DNA of 64,000 bases, taken from Novosphingobium sp049354825. GTDB taxonomy: Bacteria; Pseudomonadota; Alphaproteobacteria; Sphingomonadales; Sphingomonadaceae. Position numbers and translations under genes: made by a program. The notes beneath the pieces were generated by a model that did not search any database, was not told the origin of the DNA, and was given only the letters and a program-made list of their open reading frames with translations. Shown here piece after piece: positions 35,554 through 44,435 of the stretch (positions are counted from its first letter, which is position 1; every line of letters starts with the position of its first letter). The stretch covers positions 434,001 through 498,000 of the forward strand of contig NZ_CP186480.1 of assembly GCF_049354825.1 (NCBI RefSeq), in the 5' to 3' direction.

Positions 35554-35693
35554 TGCGCGAAACGCTCGATCCCTGGCCCTTCGTGATCGCGGCCTATGCG
35601 CTGACCATCGCCGGCACGCTGGCGCTGACCGCGTGGGCGTGGCTGGCGATGCGCCGCGCCGAAGCCCGCCGCGACAAGGCCCGCGGGCGATGA
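35553..35693 (+). CDS. ccmD: Heme exporter protein CcmD
   Basis: A 46-residue single-helix membrane protein that stabilises the CcmC-CcmE complex. It begins MRETLDPWPFVIAAY, then a hydrophobic helix and a strongly basic tail (RRAEARRDKARGR), exactly the CcmD layout. The ATG overlaps the ccmC stop (TGATG) and its stop overlaps the ccmE start (ATGA). Confidence 0.9.
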   Translation: MRETLDPWPFVIAAYALTIAGTLALTAWAWLAMRRAEARRDKARGR

Positions 35694-36163
35694 CCGCGTC
35701 TTCGTCCGCTCCCGGCATCAAGGCCAAGCACCAGCGGCTGGTCCTGGTCGCAATCGCGCTGGCGGCGCTGATCGGCGCGGCGCTGCTGGGCGCCTGGGCG
35801 CTGCGCAGCCAGGCGTCGTTCTTCTACGTCCCCAGCGACGTCGCCAGGGATCCGCCGCCGGTCGGCCGCGCCGTCCGGCTGGGCGGGATGGTCGAAGGCG
35901 GATCGCTTAAGACCGCGCCCGACGGCGTGACGATCGCCTTCGTGGTCGGCGACGGCACCGCACGGGTGCCGGTGCGCTATCGCGGCATCGTCCCCGACTT
36001 GTTCGTCGAAGGGTCCGGCGTGGTGGCCGAAGGACGGTTCGAACCCGGCGGAACGTTCGTTGCCGATACCCTGCTGGCAAAGCACGACGAGAAGTACGTC
36101 CCGCGCGAGCTCAAGGACATGACCGACGCGCAGAAGCGCGCAGCCGTGGCGCAGACGCGGTGA
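35690..36163 (+). CDS. ccmE: Cytochrome c-type biogenesis heme chaperone CcmE
   Basis: A 157-residue membrane-anchored periplasmic chaperone that covalently binds heme in transit. One N-terminal helix (about residues 15-38) is followed by an OB-fold domain. The heme-binding histidine is H132 with the nearby Y136 in LAKHDEKYVP, the classical HxxxY form rather than the archaeal cysteine type. The ATG overlaps ccmD, and the stop overlaps the GTG start of ccmF. Confidence 0.96.
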   Translation: MTASSSAPGIKAKHQRLVLVAIALAALIGAALLGAWALRSQASFFYVPSDVARDPPPVGRAVRLGGMVEGGSLKTAPDGVTIAFVVGDGTARVPVRYRGIVPDLFVEGSGVVAEGRFEPGGTFVADTLLAKHDEKYVPRELKDMTDAQKRAAVAQTR

Positions 36164-38103
36164 TCGCGGAATTCGGCCTTGCGGCGTTGTGGATGGCGGC
36201 CGCGCTGGCGGCGCTGCAGATGATCGCCGGGCTGCTGGCGCTGCGCAGCGAAGGCGCGGTGCTGGGCGCGGCGGTGCGCCCGGTCGCGGTCGTGCAGGGG
36301 CTGCTGGCGCTGTCGGCATTCATCGCGCTGATCGCGGTGTTCTGCCGTACCGACCTTTCGGTCGCGCTGGTGGCGGCCAATTCGCATTCGCTCAAGCCGT
36401 TCCTGTACAAGTTTGCCGGCGCGTGGGGGAACCACGAAGGTTCGATGCTGCTGTGGGTGACGGTGATGGGGCTTGCCGGCGGCAGCGTCGCGCTGGTCGA
36501 ACGCCGCCTGCCCGAACGCACGATGCTGGCAACGCTGGCGGCCCAGGCCTTCGTCAGCCTGGGCTTCTATGCCTTCCTGCTCATCGCCTCGAACCCGTTC
36601 GCGCGCCTCGACCCGGCGCCGCCCGAAGGACAGGGCCTGAACCCGCTGCTGCAGGACCCGGGTCTCGCCTTCCATCCGCCCACGCTCTATTTCGGCTATG
36701 TCGGCTTGTCGGTGGCGTTCAGTTTCGCGGTCGGCGCACTGCTGACGCGCGAGGTCGGCCCGGCGCTGGCCAAGGCGATGCGGCCGTGGGTGCTGGGGGC
36801 GTGGATATTCCTGACGCTGGGCATCACCGCCGGCTCGTACTGGGCCTATTACGAACTTGGCTGGGGCGGCTGGTGGTTCTGGGACCCGGTCGAGAATGCC
36901 AGCCTGATGCCGTGGCTGGCGGCCACCGCGCTGCTGCATTCGGCCAGCGTTCTGGCGGCGCGCAACGCGCTGCGCGCCTGGACGATCATGCTGGGCGTGG
37001 TGGCATTCTCGATGTCGATGATCGGCACGTTCCTGGTCCGCTCGGGCATTCTTACCAGCGTCCATGCCTTCGCGGTCGACCCGACGCGCGGATCGTTCAT
37101 CCTGGGCTTGCTGGCGCTTTATATCGGCGGCGCGCTGCTGCTGTTCGCGCTGCGTGCCGGGACGGTGACGGAGGGCGAACGCTTTGCCGCCACCAGCCGC
37201 GAAGCCGGGCTGGTGATCAACAACGTGATGCTGTCGTGCGTGCTGGGAATCGTGCTGGTGGGCACGCTCTACCCGCTGGTGGCAGAAGCGTTCGGGGCCA
37301 AGGTTTCGGTCGGGCCGCCGTACTTCGATCCGATGGGTGCGGTGTTCGTGGTGCCGATGCTGCTGGTGCTGATGGTTGGCCCGCTGCTGCGCTGGCGCCG
37401 CGCGCCAGAGCCGCGCAAGTTGCGCCCGGCGCTGCTGCCGCTCGCCATCGCGGCGATCGGCGTGATCGGTGCGGCGCTTGCCGGGGCCGGACTGCTGCCG
37501 GCGCTGGGCATCGGATTGGGGATCGGCGTGGCCGCCGCCAGCGTGCTGCCGCTGCTCGGCCGCAACTTGCGGCGCACGCCGCTGGCGACCTGGGGCATGA
37601 TCGCCGCGCATTTCGGCGTCGGGGTCGCGCTTGTCGGCATGGGCAGCGACAGCGCCTTCACCGCCGAGAAGCTGCTGGCCGCGCGCACCGGAGAGACGGT
37701 GGCGGTGGGGCCCTGGCAGGTGAAGCTGCTGTCGGTCGAACCGGTCGCAGGACCGAACTACACCGCGCTCGAGGCGGCGCTGGCGGCGCGCTATGACGGC
37801 GGGCCGGTCCACGCCATCGCCTCGCAGGCACGCTCGTTCTGGTCGCCGCCGCAGCAGACCAGCGAAAGCGCGCTGCTGACTCGCTGGAACGGCCAGCTCT
37901 ACGCGGTCCTGGGCGACCAGACCGAGGACGGGCGCTGGCAATTGCGGCTGTGGTGGAAGCCGTTCGTGATCCTGATCTGGCTGGGCGGGGTGCTGATCGC
38001 GCTGGGCGGGGTGCTGGCCCTGCTTGGCCATCTTGCCAGCGACCTGCGCCGCGTCGTCGCGCGCGGCAAGATCTCCTATCGCCGCGAAAGGCAGGGCCGA
38101 TGA
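36160..38103 (+). CDS. ccmF: Heme lyase subunit CcmF
   Basis: A 647-residue polytopic protein that, with CcmH and CcmI, attaches heme to apocytochrome c. The tryptophan-rich motif reads WWFWDPVENASLMPW, preceded by WGNHEGSML. Around 14-15 membrane helices are expected from the hydrophobic profile. It starts with GTG overlapping ccmE by four bases and overlaps ccmG by four bases at the end. Full length compared with family members. Confidence 0.96.
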   Translation: MIAEFGLAALWMAAALAALQMIAGLLALRSEGAVLGAAVRPVAVVQGLLALSAFIALIAVFCRTDLSVALVAANSHSLKPFLYKFAGAWGNHEGSMLLWVTVMGLAGGSVALVERRLPERTMLATLAAQAFVSLGFYAFLLIASNPFARLDPAPPEGQGLNPLLQDPGLAFHPPTLYFGYVGLSVAFSFAVGALLTREVGPALAKAMRPWVLGAWIFLTLGITAGSYWAYYELGWGGWWFWDPVENASLMPWLAATALLHSASVLAARNALRAWTIMLGVVAFSMSMIGTFLVRSGILTSVHAFAVDPTRGSFILGLLALYIGGALLLFALRAGTVTEGERFAATSREAGLVINNVMLSCVLGIVLVGTLYPLVAEAFGAKVSVGPPYFDPMGAVFVVPMLLVLMVGPLLRWRRAPEPRKLRPALLPLAIAAIGVIGAALAGAGLLPALGIGLGIGVAAASVLPLLGRNLRRTPLATWGMIAAHFGVGVALVGMGSDSAFTAEKLLAARTGETVAVGPWQVKLLSVEPVAGPNYTALEAALAARYDGGPVHAIASQARSFWSPPQQTSESALLTRWNGQLYAVLGDQTEDGRWQLRLWWKPFVILIWLGGVLIALGGVLALLGHLASDLRRVVARGKISYRRERQGR

Positions 38104-38639
38104 ACCGTGCCGCCAACTGGGCCTTGTGGTTGCCGCTGGCGCTGTTCGCCGGCCTGCTGCTGCTCGTCGCGGGCGGGCTGCTGCGCCCGGCGTCGCGCGA
38201 TGTGCAAAGCGCGATGGTGGGCAAGCCGCTGCCGGACTTCGTCCTCAAGGGCGCGCTGCCCGGCCGGCCCGGCCTGGCGCGCGTCGATTTCGCCGACGGC
38301 CGGCCCAAGCTGCTCAACGTCTTTGCCAGCTGGTGCGTGCCCTGCGCGGTGGAATCGCCGCAACTGGCGCAGCTCAAGGCCGCGGGCGCGCGGATCGAGG
38401 CGGTCGCCATCCGCGACAAGGGCGAGGATATCGCCAGCTTCCTCAAGCGCAACGGCGACCCGTTCGATCGCATCGCCACCGACCCGGTCAGCTCGCTGCA
38501 GCTGGCGATCGGGTCATCGGGCGTGCCCGAAACCTTCGTGATCGATGGCAGGGGGGTGATCCGCTACCAGCACATCGGCGATATCCGGCCTGAAAATGTC
38601 GCCATGCTGCTCGGCAAATTGCGCGAGGCGGGGCGATGA
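38100..38639 (+). CDS. ccmG: Thiol:disulphide interchange protein CcmG (DsbE)
   Basis: A 179-residue membrane-tethered periplasmic thioredoxin-fold protein that reduces the apocytochrome c CxxCH cysteines. A single N-terminal helix (about residues 7-28) anchors it; the redox motif WCVPC places the cysteines at 79 and 82, and the cis-proline segment is GVPETFVID. The ATG overlaps the end of ccmF, and the stop overlaps the ccmH start. Confidence 0.95.
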   Translation: MNRAANWALWLPLALFAGLLLLVAGGLLRPASRDVQSAMVGKPLPDFVLKGALPGRPGLARVDFADGRPKLLNVFASWCVPCAVESPQLAQLKAAGARIEAVAIRDKGEDIASFLKRNGDPFDRIATDPVSSLQLAIGSSGVPETFVIDGRGVIRYQHIGDIRPENVAMLLGKLREAGR

Positions 38640-39046
38640 TCGCGCGGCTGCTGGCCCTGCTTGCCCTTGCGCTGGCGGCGCCGCTGGCGGCCGATAGCAC
38701 GCTGCCGCCGGCGCCGTGGGCCTACCGCCAGCTGCCCGACCCGGCGCAGGAGGCCAAGGCTAACGCGCTGATGCAGACGCTGCGCTGCTTGACCTGCCAG
38801 GGCCAGTCGATCGCCGACAGCGACGCGCAGATGGCGGGCGACCTGCGCAACGAGGTGCGGCTGCGCATCGCCGCGGGCGAGCAGCCCGAGGCGATCCGCG
38901 CCTGGCTGATCGCGCGTTACGGCGATTACATTTCCTATGCGCCGCGGGTCACGACGCTGACCTGGCCGCTGTTCGCGCTGCCGGCGCTGTTCGTGGTCCT
39001 GGCGGCGCTGCTGCTTCGGCGGCGGTTCGTGCGGGTAGCGCCATGA
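38636..39046 (+). CDS. ccmH: Cytochrome c-type biogenesis protein CcmH (short form)
   Basis: A 136-residue protein: signal peptide, periplasmic domain with the redox pair C51 and C54 in LRCLTCQGQSIADS, and a C-terminal membrane helix (about 108-127). This is the short CcmH (CcmL-like) that works with CcmG on apocytochrome cysteines. The TPR part that is fused in E. coli CcmH is a separate gene here (next entry). Confidence 0.94.
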   Translation: MIARLLALLALALAAPLAADSTLPPAPWAYRQLPDPAQEAKANALMQTLRCLTCQGQSIADSDAQMAGDLRNEVRLRIAAGEQPEAIRAWLIARYGDYISYAPRVTTLTWPLFALPALFVVLAALLLRRRFVRVAP

Positions 39047-39687
39047 GCCTGGCGATCGCCGGCCTCGCTGCCGCGGCCGCCTTCGCGCTGGCAGTCTTCG
39101 CGCTGGGCGCGCCGCGGCGCACGTGGGAGGCGATCGCCTCGGCGCTGCTGTTCGGGCTGGCAGGCTATGCGCTGCAAGGGCACCGCGACCTGCCCGGATC
39201 GCCGCGTGCGCCGACCGAGGCGAGCATCGGCAATCCCGCGCTGCTGGTCGAAACCCGCCAGGCACTGCAGGGCGACGGCAAGCTGCCGGCCAACCGCTGG
39301 GTGCTGCTGGCGGACGCGATGGTTCGCAACGGCCGCTACGGCGATGCCGCCGACACGCTGCGCGTCGCGGTGGGCGAAAACCCGCGCGATGCGGAAGCGT
39401 GGCTGGCGCTGGGCAACGCGCTGGTCGGCCACGCCGGCGGTCAGCTCACGCCCGCGGCGCTCATGGCCTATGACCGCGCCGCGGAGATCGATCCCGCCGG
39501 ACCGGGGCCGCGCTTCTTCCGCGGCCTGGCGCTGCTGGGCAGCGGGCGGATCGTGGAAGGGCGCAAGGCCTGGGCCGACTTGCTCGCCTCGGCCCCCGCG
39601 AACGCGCCGTGGCGGGCCGGACTGGCCGACCGGGTTGCCCGGCTGGACGCGATGATCGCGGCAGCGGGCGCGGATTCTTCGCGGTGA
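39043..39687 (+). CDS. ccmI: TPR cytochrome c biogenesis protein CcmI (CycH-like)
   Basis: A 214-residue protein with two N-terminal hydrophobic segments and TPR-like helices (for example NRWVLLADAMVRNGRYGDA and AWLALGNALVGH). CcmI binds the C-terminus of apocytochrome c and presents it to CcmF/CcmH. It is shorter than the long CcmI of Rhodobacter. It overlaps ccmH by four bases and is the last gene of the operon. Confidence 0.85.
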   Translation: MSLAIAGLAAAAAFALAVFALGAPRRTWEAIASALLFGLAGYALQGHRDLPGSPRAPTEASIGNPALLVETRQALQGDGKLPANRWVLLADAMVRNGRYGDAADTLRVAVGENPRDAEAWLALGNALVGHAGGQLTPAALMAYDRAAEIDPAGPGPRFFRGLALLGSGRIVEGRKAWADLLASAPANAPWRAGLADRVARLDAMIAAAGADSSR

Positions 39688-39789
39688 ACAAGCAACCAAG
39701 CGCGCGTTGCGGCATTGCCCCTTTCGTGCCAGTGCCGCGCGTCGCGGCCCGCCACCTGGCGAGCACGGGGCCGAAGCAGGGTCGCAGGC

Positions 39790-39827
39790 ATGAGCATGCA
39801 GGCATGACAGGTAAGGCAGGCCGATGA
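39790..39827 (+). promoter_or_regulatory. Chain of two mini-ORFs leading into kup
   Basis: An ATG at 39790 opens the peptide MSMQA, whose TGA overlaps an ATG at 39804 opening MTGKAGR, whose TGA in turn overlaps the kup ATG at 39824. Two successive ATGA overlaps lead into kup. This could couple leader-peptide translation to kup, or be coincidence. Confidence 0.25.
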
Positions 39828-41770
39828 GCACCCCCGGCCACGAAGCCGACTCGGTTGCCCCGACGGCTGCGCACATGCAGCCAAACACCGTTGCGCACGG
39901 GGCGCACAATCACGCCGAAGGTCCGCTGCTGAAACTGGCGGTGGGCGCGATCGGCGTGGTCTTCGGCGATATCGGCACCAGCCCGCTTTACGCCATGCGC
40001 GATACGTTCGCCGGGCATCACAAGCTTCCGCTCGATCACTTGCACATCTTCGGCATCGTCAGCCTGATGTTCTGGTCGATGATGGTGATCGTGACGCTGA
40101 AGTACGTCAGCGTGATCATGCGCGCCGACAACAAGGGCGAGGGCGGCAGCCTGGCCCTGCTGGCGCTGATCAACAAGAATGTCGGCGGCAAGCGCTGGTC
40201 GCCCTGGATCGTCCTGCTGGGCGTGTTCGCCACTGCGCTGTTCTACGGCGATTCGATGATCACGCCGGCGGTGTCGGTTCTTGGCGCGATCGAGGGCGTG
40301 GCGGTCTACAACCCGGCGATGGAGCGCATGGTCGTGCCGATCGTGGTCGGCATCCTGATCGCGCTGTTCATGATCCAGAGCCGCGGCACAGCCAAGGTGG
40401 CGACCTTTTTCGGGCCGATGATGCTGCTCTATTTCGGCACGATCTCGGTCCTGGGGCTGGTCAGCATCGCGCAAATGCCGGGCGTTCTCTGGGCGCTCAG
40501 CCCGCATCACGCCGCGGCGATGTTCGTCGCCGATCCGTTCCGCGGGTTCCTGGCGATGGGCTCTGCCGTGCTGGCGGTGACCGGTGCGGAGGCGCTTTAT
40601 GCGGACATGGGGCACTTCGGGCGTCCGCCGATCCGGGTGTCGTGGCTGTTCTTCGTGCTGCCGGCGCTAGTGCTTAATTACCTCGGCCAGGCCTCGCTGC
40701 TGATCCGCGAACCGGCGGCGCTGGAAAGCCCGTTCTATTTCCTCGCTCCGGACTGGTTCCAGTGGCCTCTGCTCGTGATTGCGAGCGCGGCCGCGATCAT
40801 CGCCAGCCAGGCGGTGATATCGGGGGCGTTCTCGGTCACCCAGCAGGCGATCCAGCTCGGCTTTATCCCGCGCATGACGATCAAGCACACCAGCGAGACC
40901 GCCGCCGGGCAGATCTACATTCCGGTCATCAACACCGCGCTGATGATCGCGGTGGTGATCCTGGTGCTGGTGTTCCAGCGCTCGTCCAACCTGACCGCGG
41001 CCTACGGCATCGCCGTGACCGGGGCGATGACGATCGACAACGTGCTTCTGGCCGTGGTCCTGTTCAACATGTGGAAGTGGCCCAAGCTGGTCTCCGTGCC
41101 CTTGCTGGTGCTGTTCTTCGTCCTCGACGCTGCTTACCTGGCGGCGAACTTCACCAAGATCCCCGACGGCGGCTGGGTGCCGCTGGCGATGGGGCTGGCC
41201 ATCTTCACGCTGCTGACGACGTGGTCGCGCGGGCGCGCGCTGATGCGGCAGAACATGGCCGAGGCGGCGATGCCGATCGACGTCTTCGCCAAGAGCGCGC
41301 ACGCCAGCGCCGCGAGGGTATCGGGCACGGCCATCTACATGGCTTCGGCGGCGATCGGCGTCCCCTCGGCGCTGCTCCACAACATCAAGCACAACAAGGT
41401 GCTGCATGAGCGCGTCGTGATCCTGACCGTGGCGATCCAGGACGTTCCCTACGTCGACGAGGAGTACCGGTTCGCGATCACCGACCTTGGGCAGGGCTTC
41501 TACAAGATGGTCCTCAGGTTCGGTTTCCTTGAAGACACCGACGTGCCCAACGCGCTGAAGAACGTCACGATGTGCGGGGCGCCGTTCAAGATGATGACCA
41601 CCAGCTTCTTCCTGTCGCGCCAGACGCTGATCCCTTCGGCCAAGCCGGGGATGGCGATCTGGCGGGAAAAGCTGTTTTCGTGGATGCTGCGCAATGCGGC
41701 CAGCGCGATGGAGTTCTTCCGCCTTCCGACCAATCGCGTGGTGGAGCTTGGCAGCCAGGTTGAAATATAA
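39824..41770 (+). CDS. kup: Potassium uptake transporter Kup
   Basis: A 648-residue KUP/HAK family potassium-proton symporter with about 12 membrane helices and a C-terminal cytoplasmic domain (from about residue 500). The first-helix motif GDIGTSPLYAMRD and the loop NKGEGGSLALLALI are diagnostic. The N-terminal 30 residues are histidine-rich and variable. The Shine-Dalgarno is weak and a chain of mini-ORFs precedes the start. It stands alone between the ccm operon and a helicase gene. Confidence 0.96.
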   Translation: MSTPGHEADSVAPTAAHMQPNTVAHGAHNHAEGPLLKLAVGAIGVVFGDIGTSPLYAMRDTFAGHHKLPLDHLHIFGIVSLMFWSMMVIVTLKYVSVIMRADNKGEGGSLALLALINKNVGGKRWSPWIVLLGVFATALFYGDSMITPAVSVLGAIEGVAVYNPAMERMVVPIVVGILIALFMIQSRGTAKVATFFGPMMLLYFGTISVLGLVSIAQMPGVLWALSPHHAAAMFVADPFRGFLAMGSAVLAVTGAEALYADMGHFGRPPIRVSWLFFVLPALVLNYLGQASLLIREPAALESPFYFLAPDWFQWPLLVIASAAAIIASQAVISGAFSVTQQAIQLGFIPRMTIKHTSETAAGQIYIPVINTALMIAVVILVLVFQRSSNLTAAYGIAVTGAMTIDNVLLAVVLFNMWKWPKLVSVPLLVLFFVLDAAYLAANFTKIPDGGWVPLAMGLAIFTLLTTWSRGRALMRQNMAEAAMPIDVFAKSAHASAARVSGTAIYMASAAIGVPSALLHNIKHNKVLHERVVILTVAIQDVPYVDEEYRFAITDLGQGFYKMVLRFGFLEDTDVPNALKNVTMCGAPFKMMTTSFFLSRQTLIPSAKPGMAIWREKLFSWMLRNAASAMEFFRLPTNRVVELGSQVEI

Positions 41771-41993
41771 TTGCTTGCGTTTTGCGCAACTGCTGCCTAT
41801 CTGCCGCCCTACATAACGCGACCGGCGTGAAGATCGCGGCCTAGCTGGCCATCGATCCGGTTGCGGTCCCTCTCCGGGATCATTCGCCTTTTTTCGTGCC
41901 GCCTTCTTTCACGCAGGGCCCGCAAAGCCACCCTGTTCGTGCCGGCGCATGACTGCGCCTGGCGTGCGCAATTCGAATTACGAAAGACATTCC

Positions 41994-43583
41994 ATGACCT
42001 TTTTCTCCGACCTCGGGCTGGCCGAACCGCTGTGCCGCGCGCTGACCACCAAGGGCTACACCGATCCTACCCCGATCCAGCGCCAGTCGATCCCGGCGCT
42101 TCTGGAAGGACGCGACCTGCTTGGCATCGCGCAGACCGGCACCGGCAAGACCGCGGCCTTTGCGCTGCCCTCGCTACACCGCCTGGCCGCCGATCCGCAG
42201 CCGCGCCGCAACGCCGCCTGCCGGATGCTGGTGCTGTCCCCCACGCGTGAACTGGCCGCCCAGATCGCCGACAACATGCGCGGCTATGCCAAGTACCTCA
42301 ACATGAGCGTGCAGTGCGTGTTCGGCGGCGTACCCGTGGGCAAGCAGGCGCGCATGCTGGTTTCAGGCGTCGACGTGCTCGTCGCTACGCCGGGCCGCCT
42401 GCTCGACCTGATCGACCAGCGCGCGCTGACGCTGCGCCATGTCGAGATCTTCGTGCTCGACGAAGCCGACCAGATGATGGACCTCGGCTTCATCCACGCG
42501 CTGCGCCGCGTCTCGCAGCTGCTGCCCGACAAGCGGCAGAGCCTGTTCTTCTCGGCAACGATGCCGCAGTCGATCGCGCAGCTTGGCGCCCAGTTCATCA
42601 AGAACCCGGTCCGCGTCGAAGTGACCCCGCAGGCGACCACCGCCGAGCGCGTCGTCCAGCGCGCCACGTTCGTCAACCAGGCCGAAAAGCAGGCCCTGCT
42701 GACCATCCGCCTGCGTGACCTGATCGCCTCTGGCGAGCTTGACCGCAGCCTGGTCTTCACCCGCACCAAGCACGGCGCCGATCGCGTCGTGCGTAACCTC
42801 GTCGCCGCCGGGGTCGAGGCCGCGGCCATCCACGGCAACAAGAGCCAGGCGCAGCGCACCGCCGCGCTCGGCAAGTTCCGCTCTGGCGGGCTCAAGGTGC
42901 TGGTCGCGACCGACATCGCGGCGCGCGGCATCGACGTTTCGGGCGTCAGCCACGTGTTCAACTTCGAGCTGCCCAACGTGGCCGAACAGTACGTCCACCG
43001 CATCGGCCGCACCGCGCGCGCCGGCGCCGACGGCATCGCCGAGAGCTTCGTCGCCCCGGACGAAAAGGCCTATCTGCGCGACATCGAGAAGCTGACCGGC
43101 GTCAAGCTCGATACCATGAAGCTGCCTGAGAGCTTCCAGCAGGAAGCCGCCAAGCTGCCCAAGGCCGCGCGCACCAACCCGGACAGCGACCAGCCCCGCC
43201 GCGGCGAGCATGGCAATCGCAACGGCCCGCGCAATTACGTGCGCGAGGAAGGCGAAGGCCGCAGCCGCGCGCGTCGCAACAACGGCCCGCACGTCGCCCG
43301 CACCGACACCAGCGTGATCCGCCCGGTCGGCGCCGCCGCGGGCCGCGCCGACGGCCGTCGCGACGGTCCGGCGCAGGACCGCCGCGCACCCCGCACGCAT
43401 GGCGACAACCGTTCCGCCCGTCCGCAGGGCGACAACCGCCCGGCGCGCCCGCATGGCGAAGGCCGTCCGGCGCGACCGCACGGCGATGCCCGTCCCGCAC
43501 CGCGGGGCGATGCTCCGCGCCGCGATGGCGGCGGCCAGGGCTACCGCGGCCGCCGCGACGGCGGCCAGGGCGGATCGCGCTGA
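41994..43583 (+). CDS. DEAD-box ATP-dependent RNA helicase (RhlE-like)
   Basis: A 529-residue RNA helicase. The Q motif (TDPTPIQRQSI), motif I AQTGTGKT (46-53), PTRELA, DEAD at 156-159, SAT, ARGIDV and HRIGRTAR are all intact. The last 140 residues are basic and disordered, including four 9-residue repeats of the RPHGDNRPA type (467-502), typical of RNA-binding tails. RhlE-type helicases act in ribosome assembly and RNA decay, often at low temperature. The 223-base upstream region has a T6 run (41889-41894) and a 10-bp palindrome (41970-41979), but no recognised motif. A terminator follows. Confidence 0.94.
   Translation: MTFFSDLGLAEPLCRALTTKGYTDPTPIQRQSIPALLEGRDLLGIAQTGTGKTAAFALPSLHRLAADPQPRRNAACRMLVLSPTRELAAQIADNMRGYAKYLNMSVQCVFGGVPVGKQARMLVSGVDVLVATPGRLLDLIDQRALTLRHVEIFVLDEADQMMDLGFIHALRRVSQLLPDKRQSLFFSATMPQSIAQLGAQFIKNPVRVEVTPQATTAERVVQRATFVNQAEKQALLTIRLRDLIASGELDRSLVFTRTKHGADRVVRNLVAAGVEAAAIHGNKSQAQRTAALGKFRSGGLKVLVATDIAARGIDVSGVSHVFNFELPNVAEQYVHRIGRTARAGADGIAESFVAPDEKAYLRDIEKLTGVKLDTMKLPESFQQEAAKLPKAARTNPDSDQPRRGEHGNRNGPRNYVREEGEGRSRARRNNGPHVARTDTSVIRPVGAAAGRADGRRDGPAQDRRAPRTHGDNRSARPQGDNRPARPHGEGRPARPHGDARPAPRGDAPRRDGGGQGYRGRRDGGQGGSR
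43392..43499 (+). repeat. Four tandem 27-bp coding repeats in the helicase tail
   Basis: Four consecutive 9-codon units encode variants of RPHGDNRPA (first RTHGDNRSA, then RPQGDNRPA, RPHGEGRPA, RPHGDARPA). The DNA units differ at several positions, so the repeat is old or maintained at protein level. Confidence 0.75.
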
Positions 43584-43590
43584 GCATCGA

Positions 43591-43618
43591 AACGGCCGCC
43601 CCCACGGGCGGCCGTTTT
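43591..43618 (+). terminator. Intrinsic terminator after the DEAD-box helicase gene
   Basis: A perfect 11-bp stem (43591-43601 with 43606-43616), loop CCAC, and TTTT. It lies between convergent genes and may work in both directions. Confidence 0.88.
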
Positions 43619-43650
43619 CATGTGGCGGTCACTGGCCAGTCACGAGGGCG

Positions 43651-44433
43651 TCACTGGGCGGAAATTCCGCCGTCGAGCTTGAGCTCGGCACCGGTCATGA
43701 ACCGGCTCTCGTCGCTGGCGAGATAGAGCACGCCCAGCGCGATTTCCTCCGGCTGGCCGACCCGCTTCAGCGGTACCTGGCGTGCCAGCTTGTCGAGGAT
43801 CACGTCCTTGGGCCGTCCGGTGCTGGCGCTGAAGCCATCGAGGATCGGGGTGTCTACGAACGTCGGGTGCACCGAGTTGCAGCGGATATCCAGGCCCCTG
43901 TCCGCGCACCACAGCGCGATCGATTTCGACAGCATCCAGACCGCCGCCTTGCTGGCGTTGTAGCCGGGCATCGTGCCCGAGGCGATCAGACCGGCGATCG
44001 AGCTGATGTTCACGATCGAGCCCGGCTGGTTGTCGCTCATCAGTGGCAGTGCGGCGCGGCAGCCGTAAAAGACCGAGTCCACGTTGACCGCGAAACCGCG
44101 CCGCCAGTCCGCATCGGTGCAGGTCATGAGGTCGCCGGCGACTCCGATGCCTGCGTTGTTGACCAGCACCGACAGGCCGCCCAGCTCGTCGCGGCAACGC
44201 GCGATCGCGGCGTCCCATTCGGCCGGCACGGTGACGTCGAGCTTGCACGCCAGCGCCGTCCCGTCGCCCATTTCGGCATTGATCGCCGCGGCCTGCGCGG
44301 CAGCGCCGTCCACGTTGATGTCGGCCAGGATCACGCGCGCGCCCTCGCGGGCCAGCAGCGCCGCCTGCGCCGCGCCAAGGCCCTGCGCCGCGCCGGTTAC
44401 CAGTGCCCTCTTGCCTTGAACCCGTCCCGCCAT
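43651..44433 (-). CDS. Short-chain dehydrogenase/reductase
   Basis: A 260-residue classical SDR, NAD(P)-dependent oxidoreductase. The cofactor motif TGAAQGLG (13-20), NNAG, and the catalytic Y158-x3-K162 with the serine in NISSIAG are all present. The acidic residue after the second strand (ADINVD) suggests NAD preference. Closest in style to 3-hydroxysteroid or cyclic-alcohol dehydrogenases, but the substrate is unknown. ATG 44433 is chosen because GGGAG lies seven bases upstream; the start nearly overlaps the Nudix stop. Confidence 0.88.
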   Translation of the reverse strand: MAGRVQGKRALVTGAAQGLGAAQAALLAREGARVILADINVDGAAAQAAAINAEMGDGTALACKLDVTVPAEWDAAIARCRDELGGLSVLVNNAGIGVAGDLMTCTDADWRRGFAVNVDSVFYGCRAALPLMSDNQPGSIVNISSIAGLIASGTMPGYNASKAAVWMLSKSIALWCADRGLDIRCNSVHPTFVDTPILDGFSASTGRPKDVILDKLARQVPLKRVGQPEEIALGVLYLASDESRFMTGAELKLDGGISAQ

Positions 44434-44435
44434 CG

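Noticed and set aside
41970..41979. Palindrome AATTCGAATT before the DEAD-box gene
   Set aside because: It is perfect but short, lies only 14 bases before the start and matches no operator I know.
43392..43499. CRISPR-like or satellite repeats
   Set aside because: The four 27-bp units are in frame inside the helicase gene, have no spacers and encode a basic disordered tail.
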